The notes under the pieces were generated by a model that did no database searches, was not told the origin of the DNA, and saw only the letters and a list, made by a program, of their open reading frames with translations. Of a stretch of DNA of 64,000 bases, positions 1 to 10,289 are shown one piece after another; positions within the stretch are counted from its first letter, which is position 1, and each line of letters opens with the position of its first letter. This DNA is from Xenopus tropicalis (Eukaryota > Chordata > Amphibia > Anura > Pipidae), in contig NC_030678.2 of the NCBI RefSeq assembly GCF_000004195.4, positions 154,798,547-154,862,546 on the forward strand. Reading direction: 5' to 3'. A program made the position numbers and the translations under genes.

Positions 1-1264
1 ACACGCCTGCAAGCCTAGTATCTGGCATGAATTTCCCAGAATGAACATCAGGATATTCCAAGTTCAGTTACTGGTACAAAGTCCTTTGCCAACAGCTCTT
101 AATATGTATCGATACTTTACCCAATGTACCTCTTGTAGGCACAAGCAATTGCTCCCATGTAGAAGGTATAGGCCTTCTCTCATACAGGGAGCACATGATT
201 TGAATTCTGCCAGTATCCTCCTAACTGCAGTCTGCTCCATGGTATGGTCACTGGGGCTGGCACAGTGGAGTTCTAGGCAATTTTGCAGTGCTGGTATTTA
301 CAGCAACACTGCATGTTACCTCCTGGGCTTCTTGAAGCTTGGCAGGGAACAGGGTGGGCTCTCTGTGTGCAGCTGGAACACCTGGTCTCTTCTCCTGGCC
401 AAGCTCAGCAAGGGCAGCACACTAGTCTGGTGACTCCTATCTAGCTGCAATTGGCTGAAGGTAGTCCTTTATAGCCCCTGCCCTGTTGGCCCTCCCTCCT
501 GTTTGGGCTGGAAGACCAGCCTTCTCCTGGGTACTCTTTCTTTTCCAGGGGTCCACTTGGGGTCCCAGCATCACCCAGGAACTTGTTCCAGCCTCTTGTC
601 AATCAGCTCACTCTTCCACCAGTTATCGGGCCAGGTGGTTTGACCAGTGGCACAGCTGGGCCCAGGCATGGGTGTTATGGTGCCCAGGAGCAGTGCTGAA
701 AGACTGCAGGGAATGCAGCATTTTTCCTATGAATTCCAGTATCATTGCTTACCCCCACCAGTTCATACCTCCCACTTTTTTGCAGGGCAGTCTCCATTTT
801 TATTGCCAACTCATGGCCCTTTTTTGGGGGGGGGGGGTTGCCACCTTTTGGTCCCATTATATCGGCCTTATTATAGCAGTGGGGGGTGGCAATGATGGCT
901 TTTGGGGGTGGGATGATGACAACATGGGGTGGGAAAATAGGCAGATGGCACAGGGAAATGGGCTGGAGGGGTGGGGAAATTGGAGTGGAGGTGGGCCTGT
1001 TCACATAAGCAAAATCAACAGCAGAGAAGGTGAAGAAAGGGAAGAGTTTATAGGGCATTACAAATTTACCAGCAACCAGAGGCGTAACTTGGTCGTGTTT
1101 TTTTTTTTTTTTAATTAATTAATAGTAAAGGAGATCCACACCATCTACTTTCTCTTCCCTGGGAGGCAACAGAATCCTAGTCATGTGACACTACCCCCAT
1201 ATGTAATAAAAGGCCCAGAATCAATAACCCATAGAAACCCAGTAAGATCCTTGCTTTTAAACAG
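1..1264. other. Intergenic sequence, no gene recognised
   Basis: I see no conserved coding segment here. The longest open frames run through low-complexity sequence: a run of 12 G at 826-837, G-rich sequence to about 1000, and 15 T at 1098-1112. The stretch around 420-560 (a TTTATAG box followed by C/T-rich sequence) could be part of an LTR, but no ends are visible. Confidence 0.5.
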
Positions 1265-1330
1265 ATGACCAGTAAATGCTACCTGCTGACTGGTTGCTAT
1301 GGGTTACTGCTCCTGGGCAAACTTAGTGCC
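1265..1330 (-). repeat. Half of a stem-loop MITE (ACTGGGCAAA family)
   Basis: The stretch with GGTTGCTATGGGTTACTGC followed by CTGGGCAAACTTAG matches one arm of the elements at 22655-22814, 42163-42326 and 52908-53062. Only one arm is present, so this is a truncated copy. Confidence 0.6.
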
Positions 1331-1334
1331 TCTT

Positions 1335-2050
1335 ATTACATAACCCGCATCAATAGCCACTGATGACATCACAACACTGTTTATAAGGATATTATTTCCA
1401 GGTTATTCCTGGCATTGCCTATTATAGAATAAGCTATGGCACTACAGAGGGCTCCAGGGCATAGCTCTCACCATATTAGAAGGGTAGAAGGCGCCTTTTC
1501 ACGCTAATGAGAGATTTGCAATGTATTTGTGCCGCTGTGCTCCCTCGGAGACTGTCAGGTTAAATTTGGTTTCATGTAAAAACAGAAAAGGCCAGTGAAG
1601 CGCAGAGAGCGCAGCGTGGGAGTTCTGTTCCAAAACAAGATTCTCAAGGCTGTCTCTAAGCCCGAGTCTTACCCTGAAACCTGGGCTATAAAAAACGCCA
1701 GGAAACCCCGAAAAGTGTCCCACCCTTTCCTGAAACTGGGGGAAAGTGTTGAAAAGAAAAGAGTCACAGCGGTATCATTAACGTGTTACGTGTTTACAGA
1801 TATGTTGTTAACTCTTTCATCACCAAGAAAAAAAACCTCTCCTGTTGATTTTGCATTAAAAGTGTCACTAGACAATAGAGAAAAGCCGGAAGGCAGTGGC
1901 CCCTAAATGGTGGGGGGAGGGGGATTATATAAATCAGATATGGGCAGCTTGCAGCCCTCCAGCTGTTACTAAACTGCAACTCCCAGAACCCCCCAGACTG
2001 TTGGTCTGCAGGCCTGATCGATATGCTACAAATACGCAATGTGAAATTTG
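1335..2050. other. Intergenic sequence with one ACTRCAACTCCCAG motif
   Basis: No gene is recognised. At 1972-1993 lies AAACTGCAACTCCCAGAACC, preceded by CCCTCCAGCTGTT. The same combination recurs inverted at 46370-46410 and in part near 63126, so it belongs to a dispersed repeat. The core resembles the ZNF143/Staf site ACTACAATTCCCAG; whether it is bound is unknown. Confidence 0.45.
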
Positions 2051-2348
2051 TATAGGTATGGGACCTGTTATACAGAATGCTTGGGGCCTTTGGATCACAA
2101 TACTTTGTTTACTAAGAAATAATTTAAACATTAAATAAACCCAATAGAATTGTTTTGCGTCCAATAAGGATTAATTATAACTTAGTTGAGATCAAGTACA
2201 AGTCACTGTTTTATTAATACAGAGAAAAAGGTAATCATTTTTTAAAAATGTAATTATTCAGTTAAAATGGAGTCTATGGGTGATGGCCATGCCATAACTC
2301 GGAGCTTTCGGGATAATGGATTTCCAGTTAATGGATCCCATACCTGTA
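2051..2348 (+). mobile_element. MITE with GGTATGGGA-type inverted ends, full copy
   Basis: The left end TATAGGTATGGGACC and the reverse complement of the right end (TACAGGTATGGGATCC) form imperfect inverted repeats, and the interior is AT-rich. A conserved block around 2190-2240 (GATCAAGTACAAGTCACTG then TTTTATTAATACAGAG) recurs in the copies at 13680, 16405, 42810 and 43381. It has no coding capacity, so it is non-autonomous. The superfamily cannot be set from the sequence. Confidence 0.75.
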
Positions 2349-2564
2349 CTTCTATCTATGTTTTAATGCTAAAGAGGCCAAGAGTTATGGGCACCCAAGG
2401 GCACCCAATGCAACACCCATCTCCACCCACACAATCAGCACTGCCATCATACAACCCCCTGCCAGCTTGATGCCAGCCCCCCCCTCTCGTTCACTGCCAC
2501 CCAACCACTCACTGCTAATCTTGCTATGTGTGATTGCTGTGCATCCAATGTAGAAACACTGGTA

Positions 2565-2800
2565 GGGTACAGTCCTGCAGTACGTCGGGTACCCTTGGGT
2601 TACCAGCAAGAGAAGGGGTACCCTGTTGGTTAGATTTTTGAATGTGGGTATCGATGTGGGTCATGGGCCGCATTGCAATTCTTATCCATTTCTTATATTT
2701 CCTATATAATCTATATTTTACTCCTTTAAACATATTTTTAAACTTTTTTTCTACCCCCGCCCACTGAAAAAATTGCTTCTGCGCAGGACTCCAGATGGCG
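2565..2800. repeat. Dispersed repeat with GGGTACCC ends, copy 1
   Basis: GTCGGGTACCCTTGGGTTACC and GGGTACCCTGTTGGTTAGAT, followed by a GTGGGTCATGGGCCGC block, match the copy at 4455-4800. The right part AAAAATTGCTTCTGCGCAGG corresponds to AAAAATTGGTTCCGCACTGG there. It is probably a non-autonomous DNA transposon; the boundaries are approximate. Confidence 0.55.
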
Positions 2801-3434
2801 CATCCGTCAAACATATCTGGATAGCGCAGCGCCCGACTTGTGCCAGTCATTGTCACCTAGTGCAATGGGCACATCGGCGCTGCAGTAAATGCAATCTTTA
2901 CAAAGGTATGGTCCAAGCAGAGTGCAGCCTAATGAACCCCCTGACAAAAAACACTACTTAAATTATATACACTGCCTTAAAAGTTCAGGGGCCATTGCTG
3001 AGTATATACAATAGTAGAGCTAAATAGGAACATGTTGGTAAAGTCCTGCATGCACTCATGGCTGAAATAACATTGGTGTCAAAAGGGGGCAGGATTTTGC
3101 CCATTGTTATTGCACACCTGGAGGGTTGCCACCTGGCCAGTAACAATTATGCTTGATGCCAATGTTATTAATAGGGAAAAAAAGGTAAAAATATACAAAG
3201 ACTGGTATTTTTTCCAGAAAAAAGGTGGCAACCCTATAGACCTGCCTGGGTGCCTGAGGACTAGGGCACAATTGCCAATCCTGTACCTCATATCTGTCTT
3301 GACCAGGTGGCAAATACAGAGCTTTTTGTGTGTTGATCTCCCATTTGTGTGTGCAAATTATTAACCTGTGCTAGTTTTTTAGCTCCCAATATCCAATGCT
3401 AATTTGTGCGCCTCTGCAAGGAATGCTACATTAT

Positions 3435-3712
3435 CAGGGTCGGACTGGGCCGCCGGGACACCGGGAAAAATCCCGGTGGGCCCCGGCCCTAGTGGGCCCC
3501 AGCGGCCCAGTCCGACCTTTGCCGGCGCTCCCCGCTACTGACTGTTCCTCCCCCACGCGTTCAATTTATACGCGCTCGGGGAGGACGTCAGGCGGGGGCC
3601 CTTCGGGGGGGTTAGGGGGGCCCTTGGGGGGGTTAGGGGACGCGGCTGGGGCACCTGCAGGGCCCCTGGGGCGGGAGCCCCGGTGGGCCCTGCACCCCCC
3701 AGTCCGACCCTG
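3435..3712. mobile_element. hAT-type MITE with perfect 8-bp target duplication
   Basis: The ends are CAGGGTCGGACTGG and its reverse complement CCAGTCCGACCCTG. The flanks carry an exact 8-bp direct repeat TACATTAT at 3427-3434 and 3713-3720. Eight-bp duplications and CAG-type ends are typical of hAT transposons. The interior is strikingly GC-rich with GGGCCC and CCCGG runs and contains no transposase. The copy at 27228-27506 has the same ends and nearly the same length. Confidence 0.9.
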
Positions 3713-3720
3713 TACATTAT

Positions 3721-4454
3721 AGTACAAATAATGGAGAATTGTACCAGTGATTTGCACTTTAGTATTTAGTATTTTAGTGCATTATCTTTATCTTTCGTTA
3801 ATGCCCCCTCAGGAAGAGCTGCTACTTGTTGTGGCTACTAAAATAGACAATGCTGATCATTTACTGATGTGTGTTTTAGCAGAGGCAATTCTCAGCACTG
3901 TCTATGGCAGGGTATTTTCTGGCGGTAAGTAGCCGTGACAAGTAGCTGCTACTAAGTAGCTCCGTGTGTCTTCGCCCCAAGTCTCCTTAAAAAATACCAA
4001 TACTTCACTAGTCAGCCCCTAAGTTAAATATAGAAAATTCAATTTTGTTTCATGTATCCTATCCCATTTAGAAAAACGTGATTTCCTTGTGTTACCCAAA
4101 GCCTGCAGCACTGGAGACCTGCCCATAGAGGGGGCTCAGAACCTGTAAATGAAATAGAGACGGGAAAGTAAAAAGGACTGTGGCTGTTCAAGGGACCTGT
4201 GTGCAGCGCTCCATTTAACTAGAGTGGCTAATGCTACTGGGGACTATATTGCAAAATATTATAATTAAGCTTCTAATGCTGGGCATTGTATTTCTGTGAT
4301 TTAGATTTAAACAAAAATCTATAGGTTAGTGATACAGATGGGGAGCAAAATTTGTCTTTACTTAGGGGTTTATCAAGGCCAAGATTCACTGAACTAAAGA
4401 AAGAAAGACCCCAATGATCCCACTGCCTTGCACTGGCTATGGGGACCGTCACCT
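3721..4454. other. Intergenic sequence, nothing recognised
   Basis: No coding signal is seen. Around 3920-3975 a short run of AGTAGC repeats (GTAGCTGCTACTAAGTAGC) forms a small imperfect palindrome, which may be the end of a degraded element. Confidence 0.4.
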
Positions 4455-4800
4455 GCAGTGGGTCAGGAACTCACAGGCAGGTTACCCGCAAGAAAAGGGG
4501 GTACCCTGTGCATTGTGGGTAAGATTTTAAAATGAACGTATGGATATAGGTCTGTGGGTTGCGGGTCTAATCTTTATTTCTCATTTTACACCTTCTCATT
4601 TCATTTCTCATTTTTACTATTTCATTATTTTACACCAACAGCACTTCCTGTGTAATGGTGGTCAGCGGGTCCTGGATCAGTTGAAGATAAGACAGTTGCG
4701 TGTTGGTTAGTGGGTCCAAGTGGGTAGAAATGTGGGTTGCGGGCCGCATGTACGCGCTGGGTTCAGGTTTCAAAAATTGGTTCCGCACTGGACTCTACCA
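4455..4800. repeat. Dispersed repeat with GGGTACCC ends, copy 2
   Basis: This is a second copy of the element at 2565-2800, with GGTTACCCGCAAG, GGGGGTACCCTGTGC and, at the right, GGGTTGCGGGCCGC and a CGCACTGGACTC end. It differs in its AT-rich centre, which repeats TCTCATTT several times. Confidence 0.55.
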
Positions 4801-5269
4801 TCACCCTGTCATACAATCACCTGTATCAGACTGTGCATCAGCAGGAACAGATAATCAGTCTGGGCATTTTGGATTAACCCCTCTATAAATCGACTCTAAC
4901 TGACCCAGGAGACATTTACACCAGTCTCGCAGGCAGTTGCTGTACCACCCTACAGCCCCGTGTGTGAGCTGCATAATTTGTGAGCCTGGCAGGGAGCCCA
5001 GTCCAGAGGGCCAGTTGATGGGCAAGAGCTTTTTAAAATCACAACACAGGGAATTTGAGTTTTCTAGTCGTTTGACAATCTGAATTATGAGCGGGATGAG
5101 TATAGATGGCTTCTCTGTTGTACGCACTGAAGAGAGGAATATTTGTCTGGGTCCATCAGATGGCTGCCACTTGTGGTTCATTCATTATTTCCCCCCAGCA
5201 ACTGCAGAGTCTGCTTTCTTTGTAGTTACACCCCAGGCAGAGGGGTTCCCTTTTCAATACACTCTCTAC
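4801..5269. other. Intergenic sequence, nothing recognised
   Basis: No repeat family or coding segment could be identified between the GGGTACCC-type repeat and the first CR1 copy. Confidence 0.4.
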
Positions 5270-6726
5270 ATAGTTACATAGGGTTGATTAGTCTGACATC
5301 AGTAGTAGGAAAAATTTTGGAAGGGGTAATAAGGGATAGGGTACTTGAATACATTGCAGTTCACAATACTATTAGTTTGTGCCAGCATGGTTTTATACGT
5401 AACAGATCTTGCCAGACTAATTTAGTTGCCTTTTATGAGGAGGTGAGCAGGAACCTTGATGCTGGAATGGCAGTTGATGTCATCTAACTTGGACTTTGCT
5501 AAAGCGTTTGATACAGTACCTCACAGAAGGTTAATGATCAAATTAAGGAATATTGGCCTAGAACATAATATCTGTAATTGGATAGAGAACTGGCTGAAGG
5601 ATAGAGTACAAAGAGTGGTGGTAAATGGAACATTTTCTAATTGGACCAGTGTGGTTAGTGGAGTACCGCAGGGGTCAGTCCTTGGTCCTTTGCTTTTTAA
5701 CCTGTTTATTAATGACCTGGAGGTGGGCATAGACAGTACTGTTTCTATTTTTGCTGATGACACAAAATTGTGCAAAACTATAGGTTCCATGCAGGATGCT
5801 GCCGCTTTGCAGAGCGATTTGACAAAATTGGAAAACTGGGCAGCAAACTGGAAAATGAGGTTTAATGTTGATAAGTGCAAAGTTATGCACTTTGGTAGAA
5901 ATAATATAAACGCAAACTATCTACTGAATGGTAGTGTGTTGGGGGCATCCTTAATGGAGAAGGATCTGGGGGTTTTTGTTGATAACAAATTGTCTAATTC
6001 CAGGCAGTGTCATTCTGTGGCTACTAAAGCAAATAAAGTGCTGTCTTGTATAAAAAAGGGCATTGACTCAAGGGATGAGAACATAATTTTGCCCCTATAT
6101 AGGTCCCTGGTAAGGCCTCACCTTGAGTATGGGGGCAGTTTTGGGCTCCAGTCCTTAAGAAGGATATTAATGAGCTGGAGAGAGTGCAGAGACTGCAACT
6201 AAACTGGTTAAGTGGATGGAAGGGTTAAACTATGAGGTTAGACTGTCGAGGTTGGGGTTGTTTTCTCTGGAAAAGAGGCGCTTGCGAGGGGACATGATTA
6301 CTCTGTACAAGTACATTAGAGGGGATTATAGGCAGTTGGGGGATGTTCTTTTTTCCCATAAAAACAATCAGCGCACCAGAGGTCACCCCTTTAGATTAGA
6401 GGAACGGAGCTTCCATTTGAAGCAGCGTAGGGGGTTTTTCACGGTGAGGGCAGTGAGATTGGGGAATGCCCTTCCTAGTGATGTGGTAATGGCAGATTCT
6501 GTTAATGCCTTTAAGAGGGGCCTGGATGAGTTCTTGAACAATCAGAATATCCAAGGCTATTGTGATACTAATATCTACAGTTAGTACTAGTGGTTGTATT
6601 TATAGTTTATGTATGTGAGTGTATAGATTGGTAGGTGTGGGTTAGGTGTGCTGGGTTTACTCGGATGGGTTGCACTTGATGGACACTGGTCTTTTTTCAA
6701 CCCTATGTAACTATGTAACTATGTAA
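5270..6726 (+). mobile_element. CR1-type LINE copy A, 5'-truncated
   Basis: This non-LTR retrotransposon copy begins in the middle of the reverse transcriptase region and runs to a 3' end with TTTTTTCAACCC followed by the 8-bp tandem repeat TATGTAAC. Short 8-bp terminal repeats of this kind are the hallmark of CR1 elements. The first 17 bases (5271-5287) are the reverse complement of the 3' tail (TAGTTACATAGGGTTGA), joined directly to the truncated body. The copy abuts an inverted CR1 fragment at 6727. Confidence 0.88.
5288..6583 (+). pseudogene. CR1 reverse transcriptase remnant (copy A)
   Basis: The translated remnant covers the reverse transcriptase palm from SLCQHGF through DFAKAFDTVPHRR (motif A), GVPQGSVLGP (motif B) and FADDTKLC (motif C with the catalytic Asp pair), then the C-terminal NALPSDVV region to a stop at 6581-6583. 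The frame is broken by an extra A near 5483 (CATCTAACTTGG, against CATCTACTTGG in the other copies), by a lost G near 6131 and by a one-base loss near 6191. The N-terminal part and the endonuclease are absent. No function is expected. Confidence 0.88.
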
Positions 6727-7207
6727 CTATATGAAAAAAGACCATCAAGATCAACGCTTCCAAGTAAACCCAGCACACACAACCCACACCTACCAATCTA
6801 TACACTCACATACATAAACTATATATACAACCACTAATACTAACTGTAGATATTAGTATCACAATAGCCTTGGATATTCTGATTGTTCAAGAACTCATCC
6901 AGGCCCCTCTTAAAGGCATTAATAGAATCTGCCATTACCACATCTCTAGGAAGGGCATTCCCCAACCTCACTGCCCTCACATTGAAAAACCCCCTACACT
7001 GCTTCAAATGGAAGCTCCGTTCCTCTAATCTAAAGGGGGGGCCTCTGGTGCCTTGGTGGTTTTTATGGGAAAAAAGAACCCCCCCCATCTGCCTATAACC
7101 CCCTCTAATGTACTTGTACAGAGTAATCTTTTCCAGAAAAAACAACCCCAACCCTGACAGTCTAACCTCATAGTTTAACCCTTCCATCCCCTTTACCAAT
7201 TTAGTCT
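6727..7207 (-). mobile_element. CR1-type LINE copy B, short 3' fragment, inverted
   Basis: On the - strand this encodes the CR1 C-terminal segment MEGLNYEVRLSGLGLFFLEK followed by ITLYKYIRGGY; the RRLRGDM residues found in copies A, C and D are missing, an in-frame deletion of about 24 nt. Its 3' tail faces that of copy A with almost no gap, so the last ~470 bp of the two copies form an inverted pair. The remnant frame is open from 7199 to 6840 but is only the tail of the protein. Confidence 0.88.
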
Positions 7208-7785
7208 ACCACTTGAGGGATCCAAAGGAACACACTTGTACACTTGTACAACTACTAAGTTGGGACTCAAAATGGTTTCATGCACTGGGGGCTCCATTAT
7301 CCCCATTTATGCAGTGACATTTTCAAGAGTAATTAAGACAAGGTGCACAATACAATTTAAAATAATTTGTGCGTTTTAAAGCTAATTCTCAAACTTAATC
7401 TGGGTCCCCATAGAAGAAAGGTTAGGAATCACTACCCTCTGGGGCACCAGGAACCAACAGCTTATTATAATACCTGCTTATTAAAAAGTGCCACTAATCA
7501 GTGCTATTGTTTAGTGTTGGAATCTTTGGCCCCATTAGCTTTTCCAGTGATTTGTCCGATTGCTCCAGTTTCTTTCAACACCAAAACCCTCCAGGCTGGT
7601 TAACTGGATCCTGATGAAACAAACCTTATTTGTATCTCCCAGCATTTGAATATTCAACTGGGTTTTTGCATACAGAACTATTAAAATAACTAGCCATGGG
7701 GCAGCCAGGAGGCTTGAGCAGAAAGTTGCCTAATATAATCTTTGGTGCCCTCTTATCCCCATTGCAGTAGCCAGGCTGCAGCCAC
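7208..7785. other. Intergenic sequence, nothing recognised
   Basis: No known repeat or coding segment was recognised between the inverted CR1 fragment and the L2-type tail. Confidence 0.4.
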
Positions 7786-7845
7786 TTTATATGTATGTAT
7801 GTATATCTTTATTTATAAAGCGCTACTTATGTACGCAGCGCTGCC
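7786..7845 (-). repeat. L2/SINE-type 3' tail, inverted
   Basis: ATGTATGTATGTATATC and TTTATTTATAAAGCGC, then GTACGCAGCGCTG, are the reverse complement of the LINE 3' end at 8990-9045. The tetranucleotide run is the element's own 3' microsatellite. Confidence 0.7.
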
Positions 7846-8540
7846 ACCCTACCAGTGGCATCCATTTAGTTGGGATGCTCTTCCAAACTATAGAAATACT
7901 GTCAATCTCTGTCAATTTGTTACATGACATCAGGGTTTATCAGCCCAATTTGAGCTAAATATACATATGATTATCTTTATTATATCCTCTACAACATATT
8001 CCCCACTGTAAACTAAGTGGACAAGATACCTGACATGTCTTCGCTAGATCAAATCCCTTGATGTACAGCATATCATAGGATTCATGCACTCCCTTCTTCT
8101 CAGTGTTTGCCATTAGTGCAAGATCAAGAGTGGGAGATGCCAATTTCAGCCAGTTATAGGGGCACACACCAAATGCTATGTTACATTGGGGAAATAAATT
8201 TATTTCCACCACCTCCAGCACTTGGAATAAGGTAGTTGCAGACACCCAGATATTGCTGGCTCTCAGCCCTCCCTGTTGCCTTGTTTGCCCCCTGCATAGC
8301 CAGCCAATTAAATGGATAATCAAAATAGAATAACACAGGAACTGGAGCAGTTATTTGGCTGAGGAGGTTTCCTGATCATCTGCCTCTCACCTCGATGGGA
8401 GAGTTCCAATAAAGTTGTTCCCGGATGCAGATCTACGGCAGTATTTTCTCTCTTTGAGTCAAAGGGGACTGGTGACTGGTTCCAGAGACTGGTTAATCTA
8501 CACCAGAAGCCTAGGGCAGCAGGGAATGGGAAGCGTTCTC
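7846..8540. other. Intergenic sequence, nothing recognised
   Basis: No coding segment or repeat family was recognised. The 122-residue open frame on the - strand (7955-8323) shows no recognisable domain. Confidence 0.4.
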
Positions 8541-9047
8541 TGCACGTTCCTGGTCGTCTCCTCCGCTCCTCTCAGAGCCTCTGTCTTTTTACACCATCCA
8601 CACCCACTGCGCTCTCTCGTCTTAAACCTTTCTATCTCGCTGCTCCTTCCCTCTGGAACTCTATCCCTGAATCCCTCCGTAGGGAAAACTCACCCATTCT
8701 CTTTAAGGTAAAGCTCAGCTGTTACCTTCTGGAGCACTAAAACATTATCTTGCCCAGTCCTGCGCTTAAGGGCAAATGCCCATACCTGATGCACTCTTAC
8801 CTTCCAGTTTGTGCCTGTATGTTACCCAACCACTTAGATTGTAAGCTCTACGGGGCAGGGACCTCCTTCCTACTGTGTCTCATACCACATGGCACTTATT
8901 GCCTGTGCATTTATATATATATATTTATTGTATTTATTATAACATTTCTCCTCCCTGTGTGTAATTTTGTATATTGTAAGACTGTACAGCGCTGCGTACC
9001 CTTGTGGCGCTTTATAAATAAAGTTATACATACATACATACATACAA
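8541..9047 (+). mobile_element. L2-type LINE 3' end with C-terminal reverse transcriptase remnant
   Basis: A frame from 8609 to the stop at 8738-8740 reads ALSRLKPFYLAAPSLWNSIP then ESLRRENSPILFK. The A-APSLWNS-P pattern is typical of the C-terminus of L2-like retrotransposon proteins. The 3' UTR follows: TTGTAAGCTCTACGGGGCAG, CTCCCTGTGTGTAATTTTG, then ACAGCGCTGCGTACCC, TTTATAAATAAAG and a (CATA)n end near 9022-9045. Inverted relatives of this 3' UTR lie at 7786, 30555 and 43793. Only the last part of the element is present. Confidence 0.75.
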
Positions 9048-9393
9048 GTGTTTTTCTGGGTGGATGATTTTGCCCACAAACACTCAGAGCAGGATAGAGA
9101 AATGTATTCTAATCAGTTTATTAAAAATATTTAAGCAAGAACAACATCTGTTGTTTCATTAGGTATCTTGTAGGTACTGAGACCCTATTCTCTCCTGAAG
9201 AAATAGCACAAATGCCTATTCAGCATACCAGGGTTCTAACATGTATTGCACATTATTCTCAATATAAGACTAAATACTGTATATGAATGTTTCCATTCAT
9301 CCAGGTTATGATATACAACCACAAGGGGGGCTTAAGGGCTGTGGCACGCAGGTTTAAAATTTAGTGGTTGAGCACAACTTTCCCTTTTTTTGT
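9048..9393. other. Intergenic sequence, partial MITE end at 9335
   Basis: No gene. GGGCTGTGGCACGCAGG at about 9339 duplicates the left end of the neighbouring MITE (9397), as if an earlier copy of the same end lay here. Confidence 0.4.
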
Positions 9394-9396
9394 TAA

Positions 9397-9656
9397 GGGC
9401 TGTGGCACACAGGGAGATTAGTCACCCACGACAAATCTCCCTTGTCGCGGGCAACTAATCTCCCCAATATGCCAACAATATACACGGTGATCGTCAAAGT
9501 TGCCTTGAGAGGAAATTTCAGCAATTTCAGTGCCGCGTATGCAATCCCCCCGGCGATTTACATTCTCGCCGGTGGGATGGCATTTTGTGGAGATTAGTCG
9601 CCTGCGACAAGGGAGATTTGTTGCGCGGCAACTAATCTTCCCGTCTGTCACAGCCC
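9397..9656. mobile_element. Palindromic MITE (GGGCTGTGGCACAC family) with TAA target duplication
   Basis: The ends GGGCTGTGG and CACAGCCC are inverted repeats flanked by TAA at 9394-9396 and 9657-9659. Inside, GGGAGATTAGTCACCC and CGGGCAACTAATCTCCC repeat on both arms. A 3-bp TAA duplication suggests PIF/Harbinger-type insertion; that is an inference from the duplication alone. There is no coding capacity. Confidence 0.75.
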
Positions 9657-9663
9657 TAACAAA

Positions 9664-9745
9664 TAAACACTGGGCAAATATGCACCAGGGCAGTAACCCA
9701 TGGCAACCAATCAGATGTGTGCTTTCACTGTTCTGGCTAAAATAA
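9664..9745 (+). repeat. Half of a stem-loop MITE (ACTGGGCAAA family)
   Basis: AACACTGGGCAAATATGCAC and AGGGCAGTAACCCATGGC, then AACCAATCAGATG, match the left arm of the element at 42163-42326. The right arm is missing. Confidence 0.65.
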
Positions 9746-9865
9746 GCTTGTGGAGATGTAATGCTTAAATCTCTCTGTAATGTGTTCCAATCTGTTACAT
9801 TGCTTTTAATGCAAGCGTTCACATGGACTTACAGACCAATTCTGGGTGACTAAAAAGCTGTTTAC

Positions 9866-9970
9866 TCAGGTATGGTAAAGCTTTCTGCAGAATAAATAGT
9901 ATTCTAGGTGGCACTAATGTGGCAAATCTATTGGCGGTAAAATGCCAAAATGACTTTCCTTCTCCTTTAA
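9866..9970 (-). mobile_element. T2-type MITE fragment
   Basis: Reverse-complemented, the segment starts TTAAAGGAGAAGGAAAGTC and continues ATTTTGGCATTTTACC then CCAATAGATT, ending in a block GCAGAAAGCTTTACC. The TTAAAGGRR start is the signature described for Xenopus T2 MITEs. Related copies lie at 10600-10760 and 34625-34760. Confidence 0.7.
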
Positions 9971-10020
9971 CTAAACAGATTAGGTCACATCAAAAGGAGT
10001 CCCAGGAGGAGCCCCTACAT

Positions 10021-10289
10021 CAGGGATCCCCAACCTTTTTTACCAGTGAGCAACATTTCAATGAAAAAAAAAGCTGGGGAGCAACACAAGCACAAAATGT
10101 TTCCTAGTATGTGACAAATAAGGACTCAAATTGGTTAATTAGTAGCCCACACATGGTCTTTATGCCTCCATAACTTGCCTCCAAGTCAGAAATTCAAAAA
10201 TGGGCACCAACTTTGAGGCCCCTGGGAGCAACATCCAAGGGGTTGGTGAGCAACATTGTTGCCCCTGAGCCACTGGTTGGGGATCACTG
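10021..10289 (+). mobile_element. hAT-type MITE (GATCCCCAACC ends), copy 1
   Basis: The ends CAGGGATCCCCAACC and GGTTGGGGATCACTG are inverted repeats. The flanks CCCTACAT (10013-10020) and CCATACAT (10290-10297) match at 7 of 8 positions, an aged 8-bp duplication. Typical internal words are GAGCAACATT and TGTTGCTCCC. The same family lies inverted at 13268-13563. Confidence 0.85.

Noticed and set aside
486..1118. 210-residue open frame
   Set aside because: It runs through G and T homopolymers (826-837 and 1098-1112), has no recognisable domain, and is interrupted in composition; chance frame.
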